A stretch of DNA of 64,000 nt from Pedobacter frigiditerrae (GTDB taxonomy: Bacteria; Bacteroidota; Bacteroidia; Sphingobacteriales; Sphingobacteriaceae): NCBI RefSeq assembly GCF_032678705.1, contig NZ_JAVTSS010000001.1, positions 682,001-746,000 of the forward strand. The letters are read 5' to 3'. This document shows, in pieces, positions 17,690 to 26,221 of the stretch; position 1 is the stretch's first letter, and each line of letters begins with the position of its first letter. A model generated the notes under the pieces. That model searched no databases, was not told the DNA's origin, and was given only the letters and a program-made list of their open reading frames with translations. The position numbers and the translations under genes were made by a program.

Positions 17690-17965
17690 CTGGCTTTTTG
17701 TTACAATCTTTTGCGTTTCGACTACGCTACCGATATAAAATCGGTACAAGTCAACGTTGGCAAAAGGATTTTCGCTTCAATCCAGTTTAGGAAGCAAGGC
17801 TTGTGCAACTATGTAGGTTTTGCTCCCAGCAACCTTGCTATGAAAAACAAAACTGAGTTAATTAAACCTGACAGAAGTGAAAATCCTTTGTCACCCTGAG
17901 CGTAGTCGAAGTGTAAAAAGGATTGAAACGTATGGCAGGACTACAGAAGCTAAATGCGCTGACAC
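17690..17965. repeat. Composite dispersed intergenic repeat, copy 3
   Basis: Contains TTGTTACAATCTTTTGCG, TTTCGACTACGCTACCGAT, TGCAACTATGTAGG, TTAATTAAACCTGACAG and CACCCTGAGCGTAGTCGAAG in the same order as copy 1 near 1.9 kb. The rest of the 17569-18068 gap holds a GAGATTCTTCATTCCTCAG repeat (18033-18052). An open frame at 17711-17899 lies inside the repeat and is not a gene. Confidence 0.7.
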
Positions 17966-18068
17966 TGTTTTTCTAAATGTTATTTTTAATATAAAGACTT
18001 ATAACTTGGTTAATTGCTTCTGATTTAATAAATGAGATTCTTCATTCCTCAGAATGACAATAACTTAG

Positions 18069-18854
18069 TTAAATATAAATTTCTCCTTTTAGATAGGTTA
18101 CCGCTTTGCCAGTCATTAGAACTCTATCTCCTTTAAGTTCGCACCACAATTCGCCTCTTCTTGCCGAAACCTGATAAGCGTGTAATTCGTTTTTTCCTAG
18201 TTTTTGTGCCCAGTAAGGGATGAGGTTGCAATGTGCAGAACCTGTAACTGGGTCTTCGTTAATCCCTGCAGCAGGAATAAAAAATCTTGATACAAAATCG
18301 CTATTGTTGCCTTTTGCCGTTGCAATTACACCCATCTGACTTATTTTTGCCAAAGCTGTAAAATCTGGCTTTAACGCTAAAACATCGGCTTCGGTTTCAT
18401 AAACCAACATATAATCTCTAGAATTTAAAACTTCAATAGGTGGTTTTCCTCCAATTGCTTCTAATAAACCATTGGGCATTTCACAAATATGAGGTACTCT
18501 TGAAGGGAAATTTAAAGTGTATATATCTTCTTTTTTTGTAACGGTTAAGGTGCCAGCTTTTAAGGTGTGGAAATGAATTGTATCCTTTGAATAGCCTAGT
18601 TCGGTAAAAAGAATATGGGCTGTTGCTAAGGTTGCGTGACCACATAAATCAATCTCTAGTTCTGGTGTAAACCAGCGTAATTCGAAGTTTTCTCCTTGAG
18701 GAATGAAAAAGGCAGTTTCCGCTAAATTGTTTTCTGATGCTATTTTTTGCATTTCTGGAGCAGATAACCACTCTTTTAATGGGACGATTGCTGCAGGATT
18801 ACCTCCAAAAAGTTGGTCGGTAAAGGCATCGGCTTGATAAATAGGAAGTTTCAT
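18069..18854 (-). CDS. PhzF-family isomerase/epimerase
   Basis: 261 residues, the usual PhzF length. The catalytic Glu46 (NNLAETAFF), the DLCGHATLATAHIL stretch (about 71-84) and the C-terminal NEDPVTGSAHC motif are all present. Family members isomerise small cyclic or amino-acid substrates. Phenazine biosynthesis is not implied, as no other phenazine gene is nearby. It lies after gap in the same direction, separated by a repetitive spacer. Confidence 0.9.
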   Translation of the reverse strand: MKLPIYQADAFTDQLFGGNPAAIVPLKEWLSAPEMQKIASENNLAETAFFIPQGENFELRWFTPELEIDLCGHATLATAHILFTELGYSKDTIHFHTLKAGTLTVTKKEDIYTLNFPSRVPHICEMPNGLLEAIGGKPPIEVLNSRDYMLVYETEADVLALKPDFTALAKISQMGVIATAKGNNSDFVSRFFIPAAGINEDPVTGSAHCNLIPYWAQKLGKNELHAYQVSARRGELWCELKGDRVLMTGKAVTYLKGEIYI

Positions 18855-18898
18855 AAGGCTTATTTATCTAGTAAAAGTATACCTTGTTAGGGAGATTA

Positions 18899-19041
18899 GG
18901 AAATAGAAAATAGAAAATAGGGAATGGGGAATTGAAAATAGGGAATAGAAAATAGGGAATTTGAAAAGTTAGAAAAGAGGAAGTAGATGGAGTAAAACCA
19001 AAGTGACTTACTTATTCCCATTCCCTTTTCCCTATTTCCCC
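18899..19041. repeat. Low-complexity GAAAATAGGGAAT repeat with inverted arm
   Basis: 18899-18963 is an irregular tandem of GAAAATAG and GGGAAT units; 19011-19041 carries the complementary TTCCCATTCCC / TTCCCTATTTCCCC. The two arms can pair into an imperfect hairpin between gap and the PhzF gene. Confidence 0.75.
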
Positions 19042-19047
19042 ACCTAA

Positions 19048-20496
19048 TTAATAATAAGTTAACCTTACCACACCAGCTAATTTTTTAGCCAAGCGAATTA
19101 CTTGTCTGGTATAACCATATTCATTGTCATACCAAGCATATAAAATTACTGATTTATTGTCTTGAGCAATGATTGTTGCTGGTCCATCAATTATTGAAGC
19201 GTGACTATTGCCAATTAAATCGCTGCTTACCAATTCATTTGAGATTGAATATTCTAATTGCTCAGATAAATCGCCAAATAAGGATGCTTCTTTTAAAACT
19301 GCTGCAACTTCTTCTTTTGAAGTCACTTTATCTAATGATAAATTTAAAATAGCTAATGAAACATTTGGTGTAGGTACGCGAACGGCATTACCAGTTAATT
19401 TACCTGCCAAATGAGGAATTACCTTTGCTACCGCTTTATCTGCACCAGTTTCGGTAATTACTAAGTTTAGTGCTGCCGAGCGACCTCTCCTGTATTTTTT
19501 ATGGTAGTTATCTAATAAGTTTTGGTCGTTGGTATAAGAGTGAACGGTTTCTATATGTCCTTTTTCTATGCCAAAAGTAGAATCTATCACCTTTAAAACT
19601 GGTATGATTGCATTGGTTGTACAAGAAGCGTTAGAGAAAATAGTTTCTGTATTATAATCAAAATCCGCATCGTTAATGCCCGTAACTATATTCGGGATAT
19701 CACCCTTAGCTGGAGCAGTTAATAAAACCTTACTAATCCCGCTTGCGCTTAAATGCCTACTTAAACCTTCTCTATCTCTAAAAACACCAGTATTATCTAT
19801 TAACAAAGCATCTTCAATTCCGTATGCACTATAATCTGCATCCTCTGGATTTTTAGCCACAATGATGTAAATGGTTTGTCCATTAATAATCAATGCTTTG
19901 TTCTCAAAATCTTCTACAATTGTGCCATTAAAAGGCCCGTGTATAGAGTCTGTTCTTAAAAGCTCGGCTCTTTTTATCAGTTCCTCATCGCTATAGGTTC
20001 TGGTCACAATTGCTCTTAAACGAAGTTGTTCGCCTTTGCCTGCTTGTACAATCAGTTCGCGAGCTGCAATTCTCCCTATACGGCCAAAGCCATATAAAAC
20101 TACATCTTTGGGCTTAAGACTAATTTTGTCCTTACCGATGTGTTTGCCCAATTTGCTGATAATGAAATTGTGCATTGAAGAATGTGTATTACTTTCATCA
20201 AGCCATTCGGCTGCCAATCTGCCCACATCTATGCGAGAAGGTGCAAGGCTACATTTTGCAATGGTAGCAGCGAGTTCTAGCGTTTCGTAAATGGAAATGT
20301 CTTTTCCGCTTACTTCTTTAGCATATTGGTGATGTGCTAATATTTCACTACTACCTACATCGAATAAGGGTTTACGAAAAAGAACAAGTTCGATAGAACG
20401 ATCGAACCATAATTGTCCGACTACGCTGATGAGCTCAAGCGCTTTTTTTTCTTTTTCAATCCAGTTTTGAAACTCTGATTGATAATTGTTTAACAT
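19048..20496 (-). CDS. gap: Glyceraldehyde-3-phosphate dehydrogenase, long form
   Basis: 482 residues, about 145 longer than classical GAPDH. An N-terminal helical extension (1-130) precedes the Rossmann motif GFGRIGR (136-142). The catalytic Cys292 lies in SNASCTTNAI, and the C-terminal WYDNEYGYTRQV signature is intact. It oxidises glyceraldehyde-3-phosphate in glycolysis or works in reverse. This long type occurs alongside a classical GAPDH in many Bacteroidota; the role of the extension is not known to me. Promoter elements overlap the rpoD terminator upstream. Confidence 0.93.
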   Translation of the reverse strand: MLNNYQSEFQNWIEKEKKALELISVVGQLWFDRSIELVLFRKPLFDVGSSEILAHHQYAKEVSGKDISIYETLELAATIAKCSLAPSRIDVGRLAAEWLDESNTHSSMHNFIISKLGKHIGKDKISLKPKDVVLYGFGRIGRIAARELIVQAGKGEQLRLRAIVTRTYSDEELIKRAELLRTDSIHGPFNGTIVEDFENKALIINGQTIYIIVAKNPEDADYSAYGIEDALLIDNTGVFRDREGLSRHLSASGISKVLLTAPAKGDIPNIVTGINDADFDYNTETIFSNASCTTNAIIPVLKVIDSTFGIEKGHIETVHSYTNDQNLLDNYHKKYRRGRSAALNLVITETGADKAVAKVIPHLAGKLTGNAVRVPTPNVSLAILNLSLDKVTSKEEVAAVLKEASLFGDLSEQLEYSISNELVSSDLIGNSHASIIDGPATIIAQDNKSVILYAWYDNEYGYTRQVIRLAKKLAGVVRLTYY

Positions 20497-20525
20497 ACAA
20501 GAAAATTAATTTGGTTAGAATTGGC

Positions 20526-20533
20526 ACAAAAGT
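20526..20533 (-). promoter_or_regulatory. -7 promoter box of gap
   Basis: TACTTTTG on the minus strand matches TAnnTTTG; ATTG at 20555-20558 is a 3/4 -33 box at N21. Both parts lie within the arms of the rpoD terminator hairpin. Confidence 0.5.
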
Positions 20534-20569
20534 AAAAAAGATCGGGTGAGTACCCAATCTTTTTTACTT
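20530..20569 (-). terminator. rpoD terminator
   Basis: AAGTAAAAAAGAT(C/T)GGGT arms close around a GAG loop, with a T tract on the minus strand. It lies about 70 nt past the rpoD stop and in front of gap. Confidence 0.75.
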
Positions 20570-20635
20570 TATTTCGATATAAAAATGTGCCGTAACGTGT
20601 GTTAAATGCACACTAAGTAACTTGTTATTTAATGA

Positions 20636-21496
20636 TTATCCTAGATAAGATTTCAGGATTTTACTACGTGAGGTATGACGTAAACGTTGTAATGCTTTGT
20701 CTTTAATTTGACGAACACGTTCACGAGTTAAGTTAAATTTCTCACCGATTTCTTCAAGAGATAATGGGTGATTAGTACTTAAGCCAAAGAACAAAACGAT
20801 GATTTCTCTTTCACGTTCCGTTAAAGTAGATAATGAACGTTTAATCTCTTCAGAAAGAGATTCGTTAATTAAGTTACTATCTGTGTTTGGCTCGTGGTTT
20901 TCAAGTACATCTAACAAAGTATTTTCTTCACCCTGTACAAATGGAGCATCCATAGATACGTGACGACCAGAGTTGCTTAAAGTGTCAGAAATTTTATCAA
21001 CAGTTGTTTCTAAAATATCTGCCAATTCTTCTGGAGATGGTTCACGCTCGTATTCTTGCTCTAATTTTGAGAAAGCTTTACTGATTTTACTTAATGAACC
21101 AACTTGATTTAATGGTAAACGTACAATACGGCTTTGCTCTGCAATTGCTTGCAAAATTGACTGACGAATCCACCAAACTGCATAAGAAATGAATTTAAAA
21201 CCTTTAGTTTCATCAAAACGTTTAGCAGCCTTGATTAAGCCTAGGTTACCTTCATTAATTAAATCGCCTAATGTTAGACCTTGATTTTGGTACTGTTTAG
21301 CAACAGATACAACGAAACGTAAGTTGGTTTTAGTTAAGCGTTCTAAAGCTGCTTGGTCGCCTTCACGTATTTTGCGGGCTAATATTACTTCTTCTTCTGC
21401 GGTAATTAAATCTACTTTTCCAATCTCGTGTAAGTATTTGTCTAATGATTGACTTTCGCGATTGGTGATGGATTGGGTAATTTTGAGTTGTCTCAT
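20636..21496 (-). CDS. rpoD: Primary RNA polymerase sigma factor (sigma-70/SigA)
   Basis: 286 residues, the short primary sigma of Bacteroidota that lacks most of region 1.1. Region 1.2 starts at [16 protein letters not shown]; region 2 has [16 protein letters not shown] and the -10 recognition segment [15 protein letters not shown]; region 3 follows; region 4.2 has the [23 protein letters not shown]. It directs RNA polymerase to the TTTG-N19-TAnnTTTG promoters seen in this window. A TATTTTTG -7 box at 21531-21538 (minus strand) would give about 28 nt of leader. Monocistronic. Confidence 0.97.
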   Translation of the reverse strand: MRQLKITQSITNRESQSLDKYLHEIGKVDLITAEEEVILARKIREGDQAALERLTKTNLRFVVSVAKQYQNQGLTLGDLINEGNLGLIKAAKRFDETKGFKFISYAVWWIRQSILQAIAEQSRIVRLPLNQVGSLSKISKAFSKLEQEYEREPSPEELADILETTVDKISDTLSNSGRHVSMDAPFVQGEENTLLDVLENHEPNTDSNLINESLSEEIKRSLSTLTEREREIIVLFFGLSTNHPLSLEEIGEKFNLTRERVRQIKDKALQRLRHTSRSKILKSYLG

Positions 21497-21530
21497 TTAT
21501 GTGTTTTAGTACTCCAAATAATTCGGTTTG

Positions 21531-21538
21531 CAAAAATA
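21531..21538 (-). promoter_or_regulatory. -7 box of rpoD
   Basis: TATTTTTG on the minus strand, 34 nt before the start codon; no clear -33 TTTG. The rest of the 21497-21859 gap is AT-rich and I see no gene, repeat or clear site in it. Confidence 0.4.
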
Positions 21539-21859
21539 TGTATTTCTTAACAAAACTGACAGATAAAATGCTGTAAATCTTGTGCTTTATGTCACATTTT
21601 TTAACAAATACTTAACAGCAAAAACCATTCCAAACTCAATTTGCGATAAGTTGTCAGATTTTATTGATTTAAGTAGTTTATTTATTGTAATTCAATAATT
21701 ATATTTTGATTATTAATATTATTTGTTTTATGTTTGTGATGTAAATTAATTATTTACTTGTAAATATTATAGGTTTAGCTGACAATTTGAATTGGCTTAA
21801 TAGATTGAATATCGTTCAAAATTTACAAGTTTATTTGAGATAATATAAATCAGTTAAAT

Positions 21860-22474
21860 ATGAGAAAAGGACCATCACTTAAACAAATTAAACGTATTCC
21901 ATTATTGATTTTTGCGCTCATAATTGCATATTTTTTTATAAACCTCCTTTTATGCTATAGGACAGTTGACAAGCATGTGTTAATTAATGCAAGACTTAAG
22001 TATGGTGTAGGAAAAACGTATTCTAAAGTAAATATTAATGGGAATGATTTTGTAACTGGATATGATGGTGAGGTTAGATGGAAGATAAATAATCTCAGCG
22101 AAGCGTTATTGATTAACTTATGCAATGATAAAGCAATTATTAGTTTTTATGATTTGTTCTTTATGTTGATAATAAACACCATATTATTTTTTACCATTAA
22201 GAAAATGAAGGAAGACACCATTTACTCCAATGAAACCATTAATGGTGTTAAACAAATGATTTTTTTACTCGTTTTATATCCTGCTATAATGACCGTAGTA
22301 AATTTATCAATATCCCGATGGATTCTCGAACAAATTACAGATAATAAATTGACTTTACCAATAAAGTACTTCAGCTATGCGAACGTGTTGTTAAGTATAT
22401 TCCTAGTACAATTAATTCCTCTGTTTATAAAAAAGGGCCAAAGCTTACAACAAGAAAATGAATTAACGATATAA
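21860..22474 (+). CDS. DUF2975-like membrane protein 1
   Basis: 204 residues, four predicted membrane helices (about 13-35, 95-115, 128-150, 168-190). The C terminus FIKKGQSLQQENELTI matches the ending typical of DUF2975 proteins, and a small Cro-type regulator gene follows two genes on, as is usual for this family. The function of DUF2975 is unknown; a sensing role with the HTH partner is an inference. It lies 4 nt before a paralogue. Confidence 0.75.
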   Translation: MRKGPSLKQIKRIPLLIFALIIAYFFINLLLCYRTVDKHVLINARLKYGVGKTYSKVNINGNDFVTGYDGEVRWKINNLSEALLINLCNDKAIISFYDLFFMLIINTILFFTIKKMKEDTIYSNETINGVKQMIFLLVLYPAIMTVVNLSISRWILEQITDNKLTLPIKYFSYANVLLSIFLVQLIPLFIKKGQSLQQENELTI

Positions 22475-22478
22475 TTAT

Positions 22479-23279
22479 ATGAAACAAGTAAAGTACTTTT
22501 TCTTAGCAAGAATGATAAAACTCTTTCTACAGTTTGGGTTTTTAGGTTCTTTAATCGGGATATCAATTAACATCCTAATTTTTATAATTAACGACAAGCC
22601 TTCTTATAAAATAGGTGCATTTAAGTTTGGGGATGAAATACCTGGATATTCTTTAAAGGCAGCCTTAGACTTAAGTATTCCTGATACTATTTCTAATTAT
22701 AAAAATGGAACAGTGAACACTTATAAATATAATAGATATGTTTATGATAAAGATTTTAGTAAAGATTCATTAAATGAACAAACAGCAAATAAATTCATAA
22801 CATTTGGGAGTAGTCCTGACATTAAAGTAGAGAATAGAATTATTGCTAATAATGTTCTTGTTAGAGTTAGATCAAATCATAATTTTCATAATTTCTTTTG
22901 GTTAATTTCATCCCAAATGGATTTGATTTTTACAGCTTTGTTTTGCCTATTATTCATAAAATTAACTAATAGATATATGGATAAGGATATTTTTGAAGCT
23001 CGAAGTTTTAAACTGGTTTCTTTTTTGGGTTTTTTACTTATTATACGTGAGGTAATTGCTTTTATGATAAGCTTCATTAATTCGGAAATTATATCTGCTG
23101 CAAGTTTAAGTACCACATCAACTATTAGTGAAAAGACGTATAATTATATTGGTTTGAATTTAAATTTTTCTGTTGAGGTAGATTATGGGAACATAGGTGT
23201 TGGAATAATTGTAATTTTACTTGCTCAAGTTTTAAAACAGGCAATTTTATTAAAACAAGAACAGGCTTTAACAATTTAA
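22479..23279 (+). CDS. DUF2975-like membrane protein 2
   Basis: 266 residues, with a membrane helix near 12-32, an exported loop of about 100 residues, then three helices and the ending LKQEQALTI. It is a paralogue of the preceding protein and is larger in the loop after helix 1 and before the last helix. It is encoded 4 nt after that gene and 38 nt before the Cro-type regulator; the three genes form one operon. Confidence 0.8.
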   Translation: MKQVKYFFLARMIKLFLQFGFLGSLIGISINILIFIINDKPSYKIGAFKFGDEIPGYSLKAALDLSIPDTISNYKNGTVNTYKYNRYVYDKDFSKDSLNEQTANKFITFGSSPDIKVENRIIANNVLVRVRSNHNFHNFFWLISSQMDLIFTALFCLLFIKLTNRYMDKDIFEARSFKLVSFLGFLLIIREVIAFMISFINSEIISAASLSTTSTISEKTYNYIGLNLNFSVEVDYGNIGVGIIVILLAQVLKQAILLKQEQALTI

Positions 23280-23317
23280 GTTTAAACTTTGTCTCACATC
23301 TCAATATTCACATCTCA

Positions 23318-23530
23318 ATGCCCATCATCGTAAATCTTGATGTAATGCTCGCCAAGCGGAAAATGTCACTTACTGAATTGAGTGACAGGGTAGGAATTAC
23401 AATGTCAAATTTATCCATCCTTAAAACAGGAAAAGCAAAAGCAGTAAGGTTAGAGACATTAGAAGCTATTTGTAGAGCTTTAGATTGTCAGCCTGGTGAT
23501 ATCTTAGAATTTAGGGTGTTGGCTATTTAG
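23318..23530 (+). CDS. Small Cro/CI-type regulator (YozG-like)
   Basis: 70 residues, essentially one HTH_26/XRE domain: MLAKRKMSLTELSDRVGITMSNLSILKTGKAKAV, then TLEAICRALDCQPGDILEF. This exact architecture accompanies DUF2975 membrane proteins in many bacteria. It probably controls its own operon. Confidence 0.9.
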   Translation: MPIIVNLDVMLAKRKMSLTELSDRVGITMSNLSILKTGKAKAVRLETLEAICRALDCQPGDILEFRVLAI

Positions 23531-23546
23531 CGAAGAGGCTTATGGT

Positions 23547-23590
23547 CGATGGCTCATAGACCATGGACTATTAACGTCCATAGTCCATCA
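23547..23590. repeat. Short dispersed repeat, copy 2, with hairpin
   Basis: Matches the copy at 12669-12695. It also folds: ATGGAC / GTCCAT around TATTAAC, extended by GATGG / CCATC outside. It sits between the Cro-type regulator gene and a convergent gene and may end transcription from both sides. Confidence 0.55.
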
Positions 23591-23596
23591 ACATAT

Positions 23597-24199
23597 CTAA
23601 AAATACATCTTTACACCATAGCCTAATTTAAATATCTCATAGAATGGAGTGCTTGTTCTGTTTTGGAACCAACTTATGGCGTATAAATCATTTGTATTGG
23701 CTTCAGCATAAAGACTTATAGCTTTAATTTTTGATGTTGGGTTGGTAAACATTTTAAGTTCAGAGCCAGCACCTAGATGTAAACGTAAAGCTGATGACCA
23801 AAAATAATACCCTTCTCGATATTTGGGTTTCTCAAATTTAAAATCGAAGTTTTGCCCTAATGTATATGAGGGAAATATAACCGGATTGAAAGGATGAATG
23901 ATAAATTTATCATTTAACTTAATGGTGAACGGCTTATATTGAAATTTCACAGCGAAAATTGTTAGTTCTCCTCCCAAGCTTTCGGGCACATAGCCAATAT
24001 GAAAACTTAAGGCTGTTTTTTCCTTAAAAAAATGATATCCGGCACCTGCGCTTAAAAAACCAATACTTCCAGCGTATTGAAAATTGGTCTCATCAGGTTT
24101 TAATCGCTCTAAAAAGGACTTTTGGGCAAGTAATTGAGTAGAAGTAAGTAATAAGATAAGAAAGCTAAAAATTGATTTCTTGAGCATTAATTTGACCAT
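23597..24199 (-). CDS. Predicted outer-membrane beta-barrel protein
   Basis: 200 residues; the start is ATG at 24199 or, four codons later, 24187 (MLKKSIFSFLILLL). A signal peptide ends near LLAQ, then alternating hydrophobic strands with aromatic ends and a C-terminal Phe (GYGVKMYF), the usual outer-membrane insertion signal. No family recognised. Its 5' end overlaps the phosphoesterase gene by 23-35 bp, so the two are co-translated. Confidence 0.75.
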   Translation of the reverse strand: MVKLMLKKSIFSFLILLLTSTQLLAQKSFLERLKPDETNFQYAGSIGFLSAGAGYHFFKEKTALSFHIGYVPESLGGELTIFAVKFQYKPFTIKLNDKFIIHPFNPVIFPSYTLGQNFDFKFEKPKYREGYYFWSSALRLHLGAGSELKMFTNPTSKIKAISLYAEANTNDLYAISWFQNRTSTPFYEIFKLGYGVKMYF

Positions 24200-24965
24200 T
24201 TTTTATTTCTACAATTGTGTAAGCTCTTTTAACAATGGCATTTGTAATGATAAATGGTATGCCAGTCCCATTTTTATAATAAGTTTCTAGTTTGCCATGT
24301 CTATGAGAATGAATAGAAGCAATTAATCCTGGGGTTTGGTTAAATAGATCTTGATAAGGGTTAACCAATTTTGGGTCAAAATCTCCATCTGTGGGAGGGA
24401 CGTGAGAAAATGCAACAAGATTTGTAATGCCTGCATCCAACTTTAAGTTAGCATTTAGCCAAGTCATATTTGGCGTCGAGCCATTAAAGTTGTACTCTCT
24501 TCCATTTGTATCGTGGCAAATAAATTTAATGCCAGCATAATTGAAAGTAAAATTTAATGGGCCAAACATTCTTTCGTAAACTGCTCTGCCATTGGCCACT
24601 AAATCATGGTTGCCGATAACACTTATAAATGGAACTTTTAAACCATCATAAATTTTAAAAATGCCATCAAACTCTAATAACAATCCAAAGTCAGAGATAT
24701 CACCATTTAAAATAACAAAGTCGATGTCATTTCTGGCATTAATTTGATCAACAAATAATTGAGATTCCTGATAGCTCCTTTGTGTGTCTCCAGATACGGC
24801 GATCCTAATTATAGACCCTGCAGGTTTTTGCGGCAACAAGGCGATTTCTTTTGAATTTACAGCAGTAGCTGTACTTCTGTTAAAAACTTGGTTTGGACTA
24901 TATTCGTCGGAATTGCAACTGAACAAAAAACATCCAATAAGAAGAAAGAGTAAAATTTTAGCCAT
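24165..24965 (-). CDS. Calcineurin-like metallophosphoesterase lipoprotein
   Basis: 266 residues with a lipoprotein signal (LLFLLIGCFLFSC, Cys17). Metal-binding motifs are visible: SGDTQRS (an altered DxH), VILNGDISDFG (GD), VIGNHDLV (GNHD), FSHVPP and HSHRHGKL (the final GHxH-like site). It would hydrolyse phosphoesters outside the cytoplasmic membrane; the substrate is unknown. The first motif reads D-T-Q rather than D-x-H. Operon with the overlapping barrel protein. Confidence 0.88.
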   Translation of the reverse strand: MAKILLFLLIGCFLFSCNSDEYSPNQVFNRSTATAVNSKEIALLPQKPAGSIIRIAVSGDTQRSYQESQLFVDQINARNDIDFVILNGDISDFGLLLEFDGIFKIYDGLKVPFISVIGNHDLVANGRAVYERMFGPLNFTFNYAGIKFICHDTNGREYNFNGSTPNMTWLNANLKLDAGITNLVAFSHVPPTDGDFDPKLVNPYQDLFNQTPGLIASIHSHRHGKLETYYKNGTGIPFIITNAIVKRAYTIVEIKNGQINAQEINF

Positions 24966-25070
24966 TATTTATTAAACGCTTTTCTTGAAAAAAAGTTTAG
25001 CTTACAATGTTTTTTAAATGTCAGATAATATAAGATTCGCTGATGGATAACAAGGTTTAAAGACTCTTTC

Positions 25071-25172
25071 GCCGTCGGTATAGGCTAGGTATACCGTCGG
25101 TTCCCCGTCGAAACAGGCTTTTCGACGGTCAATCGACATAGGACTGACGGTGATGCGACGGTCAAATCGTAA
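25071..25172. repeat. GC-rich hairpin island
   Basis: In an AT-rich gap, this stretch holds hairpin 1 CGGTATA / TATACCG (25076-25096), hairpin 2 CCGTCGAAA / TTTCGACGG (25105-25128), and repeated CGACGGTCAA. Base composition is far from the neighbourhood. No coding potential seen. Confidence 0.7.
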
Positions 25173-25217
25173 TATTTATACTTATAAAATATTGATCTAT
25201 AAATCGTTATATATTTA

Positions 25218-26057
25218 TTAAATATTCGAAAGAGAAAAAGTATCCTTTAATTTAATTCCCTTTTCAGTTTGTTGTACAGTGCAACATTCGTTTATTGGAT
25301 CGTGCTCTAGATACAAAATGTACTCATTTGCAGCTGCCTCTTCTAAAATATCCTTCTTCTCTTTTAAAGTTTGCAATGGGAACATATCATAAGCCATTAC
25401 ATAAGGCAAAGGAATATGACCAACAGAAGGAAGTAGGTCGGCCATATAAAGTATGGTTTTATCCTTATAGTTAAGTTGAGGTAACATCATTGCATCGGTA
25501 TGCCCATACGCAAAGCGGATTTTAATGTCCTCGTGAAAAACAACACCGTTTTGCGAAGGGATAAATCTTAATTGGCCACTTTCTTGAATTGGAAGAATGT
25601 TCTCTTTTAAAAATGAAGCTTTCTCCCTTGCATTTGGGTTTACTGCCCAATCCCAATGCTGTTGGTTGGTCCAATAAATAGCATTTTTAAACGCAGGGCG
25701 AAGTTGGTCGCCATACCTTTCAATTGAACCGCCACAGTGATCGAAATGTAAATGTGTTAAGAAAACATCTGTTATCTGGTCTCTATGAAAACCGTGTGAA
25801 GCTAAAGATTTATCCAAAGTATCATCGCCATGCAAATAATAATGACTGAAAAATTTTTCATCTTGTTTGTTTCCTAAGCCATTGTCCACAATTATTAACC
25901 TACTTCCATCTTCAATCAATAAACAACGCATGGCCCATGAACATAAATTATTTGCATCTGCTGGATTGCTTTTTTGCCAAATAGACTTTGGGACAACGCC
26001 AAACATGGCACCTCCATCTAATTTAAAAAAACCGGTGTTTATGGTGTAGAGTTTCAT
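25218..26057 (-). CDS. MBL-fold metallo-hydrolase
   Basis: 279 residues. The zinc-binding HxHxDH motif is THLHFDHCGGS, followed by YGHTDAMMLP and the late His in YLEHDP. The N-terminal MYxLxxGFFKLDGGAMFG-like start (here NTGFFKLDGGAMFG) matches quorum-quenching-lactonase-like and related MBL enzymes. The substrate cannot be told from sequence. Single gene. Confidence 0.88.
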   Translation of the reverse strand: MKLYTINTGFFKLDGGAMFGVVPKSIWQKSNPADANNLCSWAMRCLLIEDGSRLIIVDNGLGNKQDEKFFSHYYLHGDDTLDKSLASHGFHRDQITDVFLTHLHFDHCGGSIERYGDQLRPAFKNAIYWTNQQHWDWAVNPNAREKASFLKENILPIQESGQLRFIPSQNGVVFHEDIKIRFAYGHTDAMMLPQLNYKDKTILYMADLLPSVGHIPLPYVMAYDMFPLQTLKEKKDILEEAAANEYILYLEHDPINECCTVQQTEKGIKLKDTFSLSNI

Positions 26058-26132
26058 AATATTTAAGAGGTAAGATGTGAAATGGAAGATGTATTTCTGT
26101 AAAAATAAAATGTTTGTGAATAGGTAACAAAT

Positions 26133-26164
26133 AAAAAACCTGTTAGTTGAGCTAACAGGTTTTT
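26133..26164. terminator. lpdA terminator
   Basis: AAAAACCTGTTAG / CTAACAGGTTTTT, a 13-bp perfect stem with A and T tracts on either side, about 60 nt past the lpdA stop. Confidence 0.85.
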
Positions 26165-26221
26165 AATATTAATTAAATGGTAAGGTTATGAATCCATTTT
26201 CCATCTTACCTTTTCCATTTT

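Noticed and set aside
17711..17899. 62-residue open frame on the plus strand
   Set aside because: Lies wholly inside dispersed repeat copy 3.
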